Origin: an uncultured Gammaproteobacteria bacterium
GTDB lineage: Bacteria; Pseudomonadota; Gammaproteobacteria; SZUA-140
Direction: 5' to 3'
DNA length: 8,640 nt
Assembly: GCA_945787585.1 (NCBI GenBank)
Contig: CALZIG010000172.1
Location: 1 to 8,640, forward strand
Under the pieces are notes generated by a model. That model had not been told where the DNA came from, made no database searches, and saw nothing but the letters and a program-made list of their open reading frames with translations. Made by a program: the position numbers and the translations under genes. Positions 1-6,751 of this stretch are shown in pieces (position 1 is the stretch's first letter; each line of letters starts with the position of its first letter).

Positions 1-2
1 AT

Positions 3-470
3 GACAATGACCTGCTTTTTTTAAACGGCATCTCCGGGCTTGGCGCGCCCTATTGGCAATCGGACTTCAACTCTCAGTTTATTGGCGATGTCAGCAATGG
101 TAACGTCGCACAGCAGATCGTCGCCGTCATCGAGAGCATCGCCTTTCTGTTGCAGACCAATATTGAACAGCTGCAACAGCACCGACCGGGGGCCAGAAAG
201 CTATTGATCAGCGGCGGGCTGGCGCAGCTCGATGGTCTCTGTCAACGCATCGCAGACCTCAGTGGACTAATAGCCCATCGCATGGATGAATGTGAAGCAA
301 CGGCCAGCGGTCTCGCCTGGCTGATGGCGCATCCAGACCCTACCGTAATAGACACAACCTGGTATCGCCACCCCCAGCAACAGTTTCAACCACAGCCAAA
401 CCGGGCGCTTACAGAACGTTACCAGCGTTGGCAACATGCGATGCACCTGGCCCTTAACAAAACAGCGTAA
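3..470 (+). CDS. FGGY-family carbohydrate kinase, glycerol-kinase-like, C-terminal part (5' end outside window)
   Basis: This is the last 155 codons of a gene that starts before the window. The frame is open from base 3 and ends at TAA 468-470. The protein carries the motif GISGLGAPYW, which closely matches the FTGLGAPYW segment of glycerol kinases, then a helix like the ESIAYQT region (ESIAFLLQT), the phosphate-site-like LLISGGLAQLDGL, and EATASGLAWLMA, equivalent to EVTALGAAYLAG of GlpK. The tail ERYQRWQHAMHLAL resembles the GlpK C-terminus. By family the enzyme would phosphorylate a polyol with ATP in the cytoplasm; the neighbours (phosphodiesterase and GlpD-type dehydrogenase) argue for glycerol to glycerol-3-phosphate. 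The C-terminal half is divergent from classical GlpK, and the N-terminal substrate-binding domain is not visible, so another FGGY substrate cannot be excluded. Confidence 0.85.
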   Translation, partial: DNDLLFLNGISGLGAPYWQSDFNSQFIGDVSNGNVAQQIVAVIESIAFLLQTNIEQLQQHRPGARKLLISGGLAQLDGLCQRIADLSGLIAHRMDECEATASGLAWLMAHPDPTVIDTTWYRHPQQQFQPQPNRALTERYQRWQHAMHLALNKTA

Positions 471-485
471 ATAACAGGTAAAGCG

Positions 486-542
486 ATGCAGAAACAGACC
501 ACTCGTGATAGATTTAACAAGTCGATTCAATGCCTGACTTAA
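486..542 (+). CDS. possible 18-residue upstream ORF in the kinase-phosphodiesterase gap
   Basis: A short reading frame, ATG 486 to TAA 540-542, encodes MQKQTTRDRFNKSIQCLT. It has an AGGT Shine-Dalgarno-like tract six bases before its ATG, whereas neither candidate start of the following phosphodiesterase gene (530 or 545) has one. The ORF overlaps the 530 start and stops two bases before the ATG at 545, a geometry that would allow translational coupling. No family is recognised. It may simply be a chance ORF. Confidence 0.2.
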   Translation: MQKQTTRDRFNKSIQCLT

Positions 543-1303
543 CCATGAAGATACCTCAACTCGTTGCACACCGCGGTCACGCCGCACGCTATCCAGAAAA
601 CACACTGCCTGCGATTGAATCCGCGTTGAACGCTGGCGCCTGTTATGTCGAGGTCGATATCCAGTTGACGGCCGATGGAGTACCAGTGCTATTTCACGAT
701 GATGAGATGCAACGTATCACCGGTCAGTCGCAACGCATCACCCAACTCAATGCCGCGCAGTTATCTGACTATACCGCTTGCGAAGCATCACGTTTTGGCG
801 ATAAATTTTCGGGTACCCCGATTCCCACACTGGCGGAACTGCTCACACTGTTACGTGCATGGCCCGGCCGTCGCGCCTTTATTGAGATCAAAGAAGAGAG
901 CACTCTCCTCTTTGGTACCGAATTTGTCGTCGAAAAAATCATGCAACAGCTCACGCCGCTGGGGGTGCAATGCATCCCAATCTCGTATGAGGTCGCGGCA
1001 CTTGAAGCGGCCCGCATGTTGGGCGCGGAGTGCATCGGCTGGGTCGCTGCGAAATGGGATGAGACATCGCACCAAACGGCCAACCAACTGGTCCCAGACT
1101 ACCTCTTCACTAATTACACCCGGCTGCCCGATAACCCGGACGATATCTGGCGCGGCCCGTGGCAGTGGGCACTGTATGAAGTGACCGATCCGGCAATGGC
1201 GCTCACCCTGGCAGCAAAGGATATCGCGTTGATTGAGACGATGGCGATTGAAGCGATGTTGACCGATCCAACGCTACAAGCGCGGGCCTGTCATGGCGCA
1301 TAA
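530..1303 (+). CDS. cytoplasmic glycerophosphodiester phosphodiesterase (GDPD family)
   Basis: The 257-residue protein is a complete GDPD TIM-barrel. Visible signatures are H14-R15-G (VAHRGH), the PENTLPAI segment, E41-V-D43 (EVDIQLTADG), H56 in VLFHDD, E119 in IEIKEE, and a late WALYEVTD strand matching the usual WTVND motif. These residues coordinate the divalent metal and hydrolyse glycerophosphodiesters to glycerol-3-phosphate plus an alcohol. There is no signal peptide, so it resembles cytoplasmic UgpQ rather than periplasmic GlpQ. The start is uncertain: ATG 530 and ATG 545 (giving MKIPQLVAHRG) are both possible, neither with a clear ribosome binding site; the second places the first strand at a more typical distance from the N-terminus. 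The 3' end overlaps the dehydrogenase gene by 11 bp, so the two are very likely co-transcribed and supply and consume the same metabolite. Confidence 0.93.
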   Translation: MPDLTMKIPQLVAHRGHAARYPENTLPAIESALNAGACYVEVDIQLTADGVPVLFHDDEMQRITGQSQRITQLNAAQLSDYTACEASRFGDKFSGTPIPTLAELLTLLRAWPGRRAFIEIKEESTLLFGTEFVVEKIMQQLTPLGVQCIPISYEVAALEAARMLGAECIGWVAAKWDETSHQTANQLVPDYLFTNYTRLPDNPDDIWRGPWQWALYEVTDPAMALTLAAKDIALIETMAIEAMLTDPTLQARACHGA

Positions 1304-2516
1304 ATCTTATGATGTCATCATCATCGGCGGCGGTATTCACGGTACAGGCGTTGCGCAGGCAGCCGCAGCGGCGGGGCATTCGGTATTACTGCTGGAACAG
1401 GCGCAGCTCGCCAGCGGCACCTCAAGTCGCTCCAGCAAGTTAATTCACGGCGGGCTGCGCTACCTGGAAGGGATGCACTTTTCACTGGTGCGTGAATGCC
1501 TGCGCGAACGTGCATTGCTGCTTAAAAACGCACCTTCATTGGTCAAGCTACAGCCGTTTCATATCCCAGTCTATAAAGATACCCGTCGTCGCCCATGGCT
1601 GGTGAGAAGTGGTCTCATGCTTTATGCCGTGCTGGGCGGATTTAATCGCGCCAGCCTCTTTCGCTCGCTGAGCAAAGATCAATGGCAGGATCTCGATGGC
1701 CTCGACACCATCGGGCTGGAAGCAGTGTTTCGCTACTATGATGCGCAGACCGACGATGCCGCACTGACCCGCGCGGTGATGCATTCTGCGATCTCGCTCG
1801 GCGCAGAACTGGTCACTGGCGCGCAATTCATCAGTGGCCAACTCAACGACGAGGGTGCCGTCATACAATATAAACAAGACACGCTGACGGTCACCTGCGA
1901 GGCACGCGTCGTCGTTAACGCAGGCGGTCCCTGGGCCAATCAGATACTGGAAAAGATCACCCCATCGCAAGCCCCTCATGCCGTTGATCTGGTGCAGGGA
2001 ACGCACATCATCATCGAAGGGACACTCAGCAAAGGGATCTATTACATGGAGGCGCCGACAGACCGACGTGCCATCTTCGCCATGCCGTGGCACGGCAAGA
2101 TTTTAGTGGGCACCACTGAAACCGCCTTCGACGCCAGTACCGATCCAGCCAGTGTCGCGCCACAGGAACAGGAGGCCCAATATCTGCTCAAGACCATGGC
2201 CAGTTACTTCCCGGCCTACCGTAACTTGCAGACAAATCCGGTCTGTAGCGCCTTTGCAGGGCTGCGGGTATTGCCTCGCGGCGATAGCAGCGAAGGTAAA
2301 AAGAACAGTGCCTTTACTCGCCCAAGAGAGACTGTACTGCACACTGATCGCACGACTGCTCCCCGACTGCTAACTATTTATGGCGGCAAACTCACAGCCT
2401 ACCGCGCCACTGCAGAGAAGTGCCTTCAACGGCTACAACCATCGCTTCCTAGTCACAAGGCCATAGCCAATACTCATCGATTGACACTGGAAGATCCCGG
2501 GGCCGACCATGACTAA
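1293..2516 (+). CDS. glpD: FAD-dependent glycerol-3-phosphate dehydrogenase, GlpD-like, short form without the C-terminal domain
   Basis: The 407-residue protein follows GlpD along its whole length. It has the N-terminal FAD dinucleotide-binding motif GGGIHGTGVA (12-21), SSKLIHGGLRYLEG (47-60) with the conserved His-Gly-Gly-Leu-Arg segment around the flavin, VVNAGGPWANQ (207-217), FAMPWHGKILVGTTE (262-276), AGLRVLPR (322-329) and IYGGKLTAYR (362-371); the last two carry the substrate-binding Arg and Lys positions. The reaction is oxidation of sn-glycerol-3-phosphate to dihydroxyacetone phosphate with electrons passed to quinone, so membrane association is expected. It ends about 40 residues after the GGKLT motif, whereas E. 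coli GlpD runs to about 500 residues with a further helical domain. No frameshift is evident: the stop overlaps the next gene by 8 bp, so the short form looks genuine. A homologous FAD-dependent oxidoreductase acting on a related substrate is possible. Confidence 0.88.
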   Translation: MAHKSYDVIIIGGGIHGTGVAQAAAAAGHSVLLLEQAQLASGTSSRSSKLIHGGLRYLEGMHFSLVRECLRERALLLKNAPSLVKLQPFHIPVYKDTRRRPWLVRSGLMLYAVLGGFNRASLFRSLSKDQWQDLDGLDTIGLEAVFRYYDAQTDDAALTRAVMHSAISLGAELVTGAQFISGQLNDEGAVIQYKQDTLTVTCEARVVVNAGGPWANQILEKITPSQAPHAVDLVQGTHIIIEGTLSKGIYYMEAPTDRRAIFAMPWHGKILVGTTETAFDASTDPASVAPQEQEAQYLLKTMASYFPAYRNLQTNPVCSAFAGLRVLPRGDSSEGKKNSAFTRPRETVLHTDRTTAPRLLTIYGGKLTAYRATAEKCLQRLQPSLPSHKAIANTHRLTLEDPGADHD

Positions 2517-3576
2517 CGTTGTCAAAATCGCACTATTATTGATGGTTATCACTTTCGGAGGCTGCACCACTTTACACAAAGCCGAGGAAACACCCGCCCT
2601 TCCACTCGAAACCATCAACGTGCCACCAGCCCTAGTCGATCCCATGGTAGCTACGCCCATACCTAAGCCTGAACCTGAGCCTGCATCTGAACCGGTTTCG
2701 GTACAGGCACCACCAGCGAATAAGATAGCATCACCGCGGCCACTGAATGTCGCCGTCATCATCAGCCGTGATCTCGAAAAGCACCACCAACTCAGCGATG
2801 AAATCGGTCGTCTTATCACCTTCAATGACGGAACGTTCACTCCCTTTTATCTCTACCAACAAAGCGCAGCAGAGGTTATCCTGCGGATCACAAATGAGCG
2901 GTACCAGCAGGTGGTTGCCATCGGACTGGGTGCCGCAAAGGCAGCTAAAATGCTGCAACAGATACCGGTCGTCTTCTGCCAGATATACAATTACCAGGAT
3001 TACAATCTTGTCTCTGCACATTTCAAAGGGGTCAGCCTGATTCCTGCTGTTGACCAGCAGTTCAAGGCATGGAAGGAAGCGATGCCAGCACTTAAACGGG
3101 TCGGCGTCATCGTCGGTGATGGCAAACAGGCATTTATTGAGGAGGCAACACAAAGGGCAACCGCGCACGGCATCACGCTTATCAGCCGTACCGTCAATAA
3201 TGATAAAGCGATGTGGGAGGCGTTCCGACGCTTGCTCCCGCAGGTTGAGGGCTTCTGGTTACTGCCCGACAACCGGATTCTTAGTCGACGAACACTACGA
3301 AATATGGCGGACTACAGTATCAAACACACGACCCCGCTGTTCACTGTCAACGGTCTGCTATTAGAGGCGGGGGCCATGCTTAGCGCCACTCAGGTCGATA
3401 GCGATATCGCAGAAAAAGTGGTGGTACGCCTGCTTGCAAGCACCCCTGACAACACCATTCCCGGTACCGACATTACACCGCTCGAACTGGCTCATATCAC
3501 AATTAATACTGAAACAACAAAAAAGTTTAACCTCATGATCCCGAAAGAAAATACAGAGATTCATGGCGAAAGATAG
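2509..3576 (+). CDS. probable lipoprotein of the ABC-transporter substrate-binding-like family (PF04392 type)
   Basis: The 355-residue protein begins with a short basic-hydrophobic signal (KIALLLMVIT) ending in F16-G-G-C19, a slightly atypical lipobox (Phe at -3, small residues at -2 and -1). A Pro/Glu-rich linker follows (about 50-77, with PKPEPEP), then a two-lobed periplasmic-binding-like fold from about residue 79: LNVAVIISRD, VVAIGLGAAKA, IPVVFCQIYNY, FKGVSLIPAVDQQFKAWKE, KRVGVIVGD, FWLLPDNRILS, and PLFTVNGLLLEAGAM. This order of motifs fits the ABC_sub_bind family, which lacks an obvious permease here. The gene overlaps the dehydrogenase by 8 bp and is followed by a membrane GGDEF-EAL gene. 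I infer a membrane-anchored ligand-binding subunit, possibly feeding a signal to that enzyme; the ligand is unknown. Family membership is fairly sure, the sensing role is inference. Confidence 0.75.
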   Translation: MTNVVKIALLLMVITFGGCTTLHKAEETPALPLETINVPPALVDPMVATPIPKPEPEPASEPVSVQAPPANKIASPRPLNVAVIISRDLEKHHQLSDEIGRLITFNDGTFTPFYLYQQSAAEVILRITNERYQQVVAIGLGAAKAAKMLQQIPVVFCQIYNYQDYNLVSAHFKGVSLIPAVDQQFKAWKEAMPALKRVGVIVGDGKQAFIEEATQRATAHGITLISRTVNNDKAMWEAFRRLLPQVEGFWLLPDNRILSRRTLRNMADYSIKHTTPLFTVNGLLLEAGAMLSATQVDSDIAEKVVVRLLASTPDNTIPGTDITPLELAHITINTETTKKFNLMIPKENTEIHGER

Positions 3577-3717
3577 CCGCCCGGTCAGGTTAACGATACA
3601 CTATATAGAAGTAATTTAAGTAACGCACACTGGCAAGCCCAAAAAGCGGGTCTGGTGCAATCAAACACAGCGCTATGCTGACGGCATCACGCCGCCATAT
3701 TAACACCAACAAAAAAG
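3577..3717 (+). other. 141-bp leader before the GGDEF-EAL gene, with two small tandem hairpins
   Basis: No convincing promoter is seen; a TATATAG-like tract near 3603 lacks a matching -35. Two small inverted repeats lie back to back: CAGC-GCTAT-GCTG at 3668-3680 and CGGC-ATCAC-GCCG at 3682-3694, each with a 4-bp stem and a 5-base loop. No T-run follows, so this is not an intrinsic terminator. The downstream gene has only an A-rich AAAAAAG tract before its ATG at 3718. Whether it shares the upstream transcript or has its own promoter is open. Confidence 0.3.
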
Positions 3718-5796
3718 ATGAAAGATAAAACCAAACACCGTAGCCTGGTCGGCGATATCCTGTTAGTCCACGTGGCTTATGCCATTATCGTTTATATAGC
3801 AGCGGTCACATGTCTGTGGATCACCACTAGCTGGATCATCGACAACAACCTTGAAAAGTGGGCCGTTCGCTGGACCCAGGAACTCAACCAACTCGGCACA
3901 CCACTCTATAATGATGACGCTAAGGCGGACCGTTTCATCCATATTGAGGACTACATCGAAAAGTTTCCCGAAATTGCCTATGTCACTTACTACACGCTGG
4001 ATGGGACACCGATCTTCCGTGAGAAACACACTGACATCACTACCGCACCATCAAGCCTTAGCTCAAAACAGATGGCTCAACTTGGCAACACAACGCACAT
4101 CAAGAAACCCCATATTATCAGGCACGATCAAGATAATTCGCTCTATGTCAAAGCGTACACGCCTGTTTGGTTAGAATCGATTCCTGATGACGGCCTGCTG
4201 GACTTTAGCCTTGCAGATACTAGGCGTGATAAGGTGAAGCTGGTCGGTTATGTTGAACTTGGCCTCGACTTCAGCACTTATGAAAAACAGTTCATCAACA
4301 ACCTGCTTGCTGGCAGTGTCATTATCCTGATTATTTTCATGATCATTCTTGCCATTAGCCGGGCGGTGATCAAACAGGCCATCATGCCCCTCACTACTTT
4401 AAACAAAGCATTAAAGCATCTCGCCGAAGGCAATACAGAGTTCAATGTTCCGCGCTCGACACATCGAGAAATCAACAATATCAGCCATGCACTGAATACC
4501 ACCATCAAGGCACTGCGCGAGCGCGATGCAACCTTGCTACGATTAGCCGATCACGATTCACTGACCGGACTCTACAATCGTAACTTCTTCACCGAAAAAC
4601 TGGAGAAACTTGCGGCGACCAATAGCACCAGCGCATTGCTTTTTGTCGATCTGGATCATTTTAAATATGTCAATGACACATTAGGGCACGAGGCCGGTGA
4701 CCGCATGCTGGTGCAGGCCGCACGCTGGTTAAAACATCACCTCAGAAAATGCGACACACTGTGCCGATTTGGCGGTGATGAGTTTACGATCCTGATTGAA
4801 GAGACCACGCAACAAAAGACTGTTCAGCTCGCCAGTAACCTGGTCACCATGATGAACCAGCATCTGGTATTCATCGACAGTAATCAGCAATTCCAGGTCA
4901 GTTGTAGTATCGGCGTCACCATGATTGATTCTGATCTCTACACCCCGGATGAGTTTCTCTCGCAGGCCGATCTTGCCTGTCATGAAGCAAAGCGCGCTGG
5001 ACGTAATCGTCACTACTTCTACGAGAAACTTAAAAATGAAACGGGAAAAATGGAGGAGGATATCGGTTGGTCACGGCGTATTGAGGCCGCGCTCAAACAT
5101 AATCAGTTTGTGCTAGAATATCAGCCCATCGTCAACGTACACACCGGTCACTCCGATATCTACGAGGTGTTGTTACGCCTCTCTGGCGAGGATGACAAGC
5201 TGATCCCACCCTCCGCCTTTCTTCCCGCTGCGCAACGTTTTGGCCTGATGGTCGAGATTGATCACTGGGTGATCAAGCATGCACTCATGGCGCTTGCCAA
5301 CCACCGCAAACTTAACCCCGACATCAAGTTTGCGATTAACCTTTCCGGTCATGTCTTCGAAGAGGTCAATCTCTTCAGGATCGTACAGGAGAATATCGAG
5401 CGATATCAGATCCCACCGGAATCACTCATTTTCGAGGTCACCGAACAGGTCGCGGTACAGCACATCGCAGAGGCTAACCTGCTGATCAAAAAACTGATTG
5501 CGCTGGGCTGCGAATTTGCGCTCGATGATTTCGGTTCCGGCTTTAGCTCGTTTAACTATCTCAAGCATCTACCGATTCACTACATCAAGATCGATGGCAA
5601 CTTCATTGAAAATATGACTAATGACAAGACCGATCAGGCGATGGTGCGCTCGATGATTCAGATCGCCAAGTCCGTCGGAAAATTTACCATTGCTGAATAT
5701 GTGCTGGATGAAGATACGATGTCACTGCTCAAGGGACTCGGCATCGACTATGCACAGGGGCACTATGTCGGCAGGCCACAACAGCAACTCGCTTAA
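3718..5796 (+). CDS. membrane HAMP-GGDEF-EAL protein (bifunctional c-di-GMP synthase/phosphodiesterase)
   Basis: The 692-residue protein has a transmembrane helix at about 15-40, a periplasmic segment of about 150 residues (41-192), a second helix (195-213), a HAMP linker (about 214-266), a GGDEF domain (about 270-435) and an EAL domain (about 450-690). In GGDEF the metal Asp (D311, FVDLDHFK), N319, D328 and the FGGDEF motif (351-356) are intact, as is an RxxD inhibitory site (RKCD, 343-346) five residues upstream. In EAL the motif reads EVL (E483), with N541, E573, D603-D604, K624, E660 and Q680 all at conserved spacing. Both c-di-GMP synthesis and hydrolysis are therefore possible; which dominates is not visible. 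One normally acidic position after E660 is Leu (L663 in AEYVLDE). The periplasmic segment is not a family I recognise. The preceding lipoprotein is a natural partner, as in periplasmic-binding-protein/GGDEF-EAL pairs such as NspS-MbaA of Vibrio. Confidence 0.93.
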   Translation: MKDKTKHRSLVGDILLVHVAYAIIVYIAAVTCLWITTSWIIDNNLEKWAVRWTQELNQLGTPLYNDDAKADRFIHIEDYIEKFPEIAYVTYYTLDGTPIFREKHTDITTAPSSLSSKQMAQLGNTTHIKKPHIIRHDQDNSLYVKAYTPVWLESIPDDGLLDFSLADTRRDKVKLVGYVELGLDFSTYEKQFINNLLAGSVIILIIFMIILAISRAVIKQAIMPLTTLNKALKHLAEGNTEFNVPRSTHREINNISHALNTTIKALRERDATLLRLADHDSLTGLYNRNFFTEKLEKLAATNSTSALLFVDLDHFKYVNDTLGHEAGDRMLVQAARWLKHHLRKCDTLCRFGGDEFTILIEETTQQKTVQLASNLVTMMNQHLVFIDSNQQFQVSCSIGVTMIDSDLYTPDEFLSQADLACHEAKRAGRNRHYFYEKLKNETGKMEEDIGWSRRIEAALKHNQFVLEYQPIVNVHTGHSDIYEVLLRLSGEDDKLIPPSAFLPAAQRFGLMVEIDHWVIKHALMALANHRKLNPDIKFAINLSGHVFEEVNLFRIVQENIERYQIPPESLIFEVTEQVAVQHIAEANLLIKKLIALGCEFALDDFGSGFSSFNYLKHLPIHYIKIDGNFIENMTNDKTDQAMVRSMIQIAKSVGKFTIAEYVLDEDTMSLLKGLGIDYAQGHYVGRPQQQLA

Positions 5797-6281
5797 CGGG
5801 CCTGACCAGCATCGCGTCGCAGCTGCTGCAACTCAGCGGACGACAACGTAAATGATTTACCAAATCCCGCCACAAAACGCACCTGTTCGGGCGTAAAGCG
5901 GAACAGGATAAAATCGGCAAAGCCAAACAGCGGCTGCGCATCTGGTAACACCTTGAGATATTGCTCCCGCGCAGTTTCATATGACGGGCTATCGCGTGTT
6001 AACTCGACGACACTACCCTGCAACGTGGCCCGAGCTAATGTCTGCGGATCACCTACGCCACTATCCATTTCACTCATCACAAGAGCCGCTTGTGAATTAG
6101 CTAACAGGTTAGCCGTATGTTTCGCAAGGCGGCTTACATGAATCAAAAAACCATCGTCATCGACCTCTGCAACATAGGCGACATAAGACGCGAGCGGTCG
6201 GTTATCCTGTGCAGTTGCCAGCGCCCCCCAGCGATGTGCAAACACCAACTGTACAAGCTTCTGCGCATCAACCGGTTCCAT
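5793..6281 (-). CDS. PNPOx-fold (pyridoxamine 5'-phosphate oxidase-like) protein, HugZ-like
   Basis: The 162-residue protein matches the split-barrel flavin-binding family. Recognisable stretches are GALATAQDNRPLASYVAYV (19-37), the SRLAKHTANLL segment (50-60) typical of the HugZ-like subgroup, RATLQGSVVEL (84-94), and GFADFILFRFTPEQVRFVAGFGKS (120-143). Members bind FMN or haem; HugZ itself is a haem oxygenase with an extra C-terminal domain of about 80-100 residues that is absent here, so a haem role cannot be assumed. No signal peptide is seen, so it is cytoplasmic. It lies 14 bp downstream of the HinT gene on the same strand, so the two probably share a transcript. Its stop codon overlaps the stop of the convergent GGDEF-EAL gene. 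No strong ribosome binding site precedes ATG 6281. Confidence 0.82.
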   Translation of the reverse strand: MEPVDAQKLVQLVFAHRWGALATAQDNRPLASYVAYVAEVDDDGFLIHVSRLAKHTANLLANSQAALVMSEMDSGVGDPQTLARATLQGSVVELTRDSPSYETAREQYLKVLPDAQPLFGFADFILFRFTPEQVRFVAGFGKSFTLSSAELQQLRRDAGQAR

Positions 6282-6295
6282 TGATCAGTACCGTG

Positions 6296-6649
6296 CTAAC
6301 CCGGTGGCCACTGAAGAGCACGTCCTGCCAACAGATGCAGATGTATGTGAAATACTGTCTGACCGCCATCTTGATTACAGTTCATCACTGTGCGGAAGCC
6401 ATCCTCGGCAACCCCTTCCTGTTGCGTTATTTTTTTCACTGCATGATACATCTTGCCCAATAGCGCCGCATTGGCTTCATCAACGTCATTGAGCGTCGTA
6501 ATATGGGCCTTCGGGATTACCAATACATGCAGTGGCGCCTGTGGATTGACATCACGAAAGGCCAACACATCCTTATCTTCATAGACCTTATCCGGGGCAA
6601 TCTCACCACTCACCATTTTACAAAATAGACAGTCACTCATGTCATTCAA
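6296..6649 (-). CDS. hinT: HIT-family purine nucleoside phosphoramidate hydrolase (HinT)
   Basis: A compact HIT protein with C7-L-F-C10 near the N-terminus, the FRDVNPQAPLHVLVIPKAHI segment (31-50), N90, and the histidine triad HIHLHLLAGR (H101, H103, H105) followed by the typical WPPG C-terminus. HinT enzymes hydrolyse AMP-phosphoramidates and aminoacyl-AMP with the central triad His as nucleophile, in the cytoplasm. Two starts are possible: ATG at 6649 and ATG at 6640. An AAGGAG Shine-Dalgarno tract lies 4 bases before the first and 9 before the second; the second gives MSDCLFC, the usual family N-terminus, and is preferred, making a 114-residue protein. It heads a two-gene minus-strand unit with the PNPOx-like gene and is divergent from the outer membrane protein gene. 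Confidence 0.95.
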   Translation of the reverse strand: MNDMSDCLFCKMVSGEIAPDKVYEDKDVLAFRDVNPQAPLHVLVIPKAHITTLNDVDEANAALLGKMYHAVKKITQQEGVAEDGFRTVMNCNQDGGQTVFHIHLHLLAGRALQWPPG

Positions 6650-6674
6650 CTCCTTGCTGGGATGACGATGTCAT

Positions 6675-6700
6675 TTGTTATCATGCACTCATGTTATAAT
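6675..6700 (+). promoter_or_regulatory. putative sigma-70 promoter with extended -10 for the MipA/OmpV gene
   Basis: A consensus TATAAT lies at 6695-6700, preceded by TG at 6692-6693, giving the extended -10 TGtTATAAT. The best -35 match, TTGTTA at 6675-6680, is spaced only 14 bases, shorter than usual, but extended -10 promoters depend little on -35. It would give a leader of roughly 45 bases before ATG 6752. The region lies between divergent genes; an inverted repeat ATGAC-GAT-GTCAT at 6662-6674 sits on the HinT side. No clear -10/-35 pair was found for the HinT direction. Confidence 0.5.
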
Positions 6701-6751
6701 AACGCCTAACATCTTACATAAAGTAGTCATAACCGCCAAACAGTCAACCCC

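Noticed and set aside
267..605. 112-codon minus-strand ORF opposite the kinase and phosphodiesterase
   Set aside because: It lies antisense to two genes with clear family motifs, spans their boundary, and its translation shows no recognisable domain.
1548..2093. 181-codon minus-strand ORF within the dehydrogenase gene
   Set aside because: Entirely antisense to conserved GlpD-like coding sequence; the open frame follows from codon bias and it has no recognisable domain.
2509..2516. Frameshift between the dehydrogenase and the lipoprotein gene
   Set aside because: The lipoprotein begins with its own signal sequence and a complete different fold, so the overlap is between two genes rather than a broken single gene.
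6304..6492. Plus-strand ORF of 62 codons opposite HinT
   Set aside because: Antisense to a gene with an intact histidine triad; no recognisable protein family.
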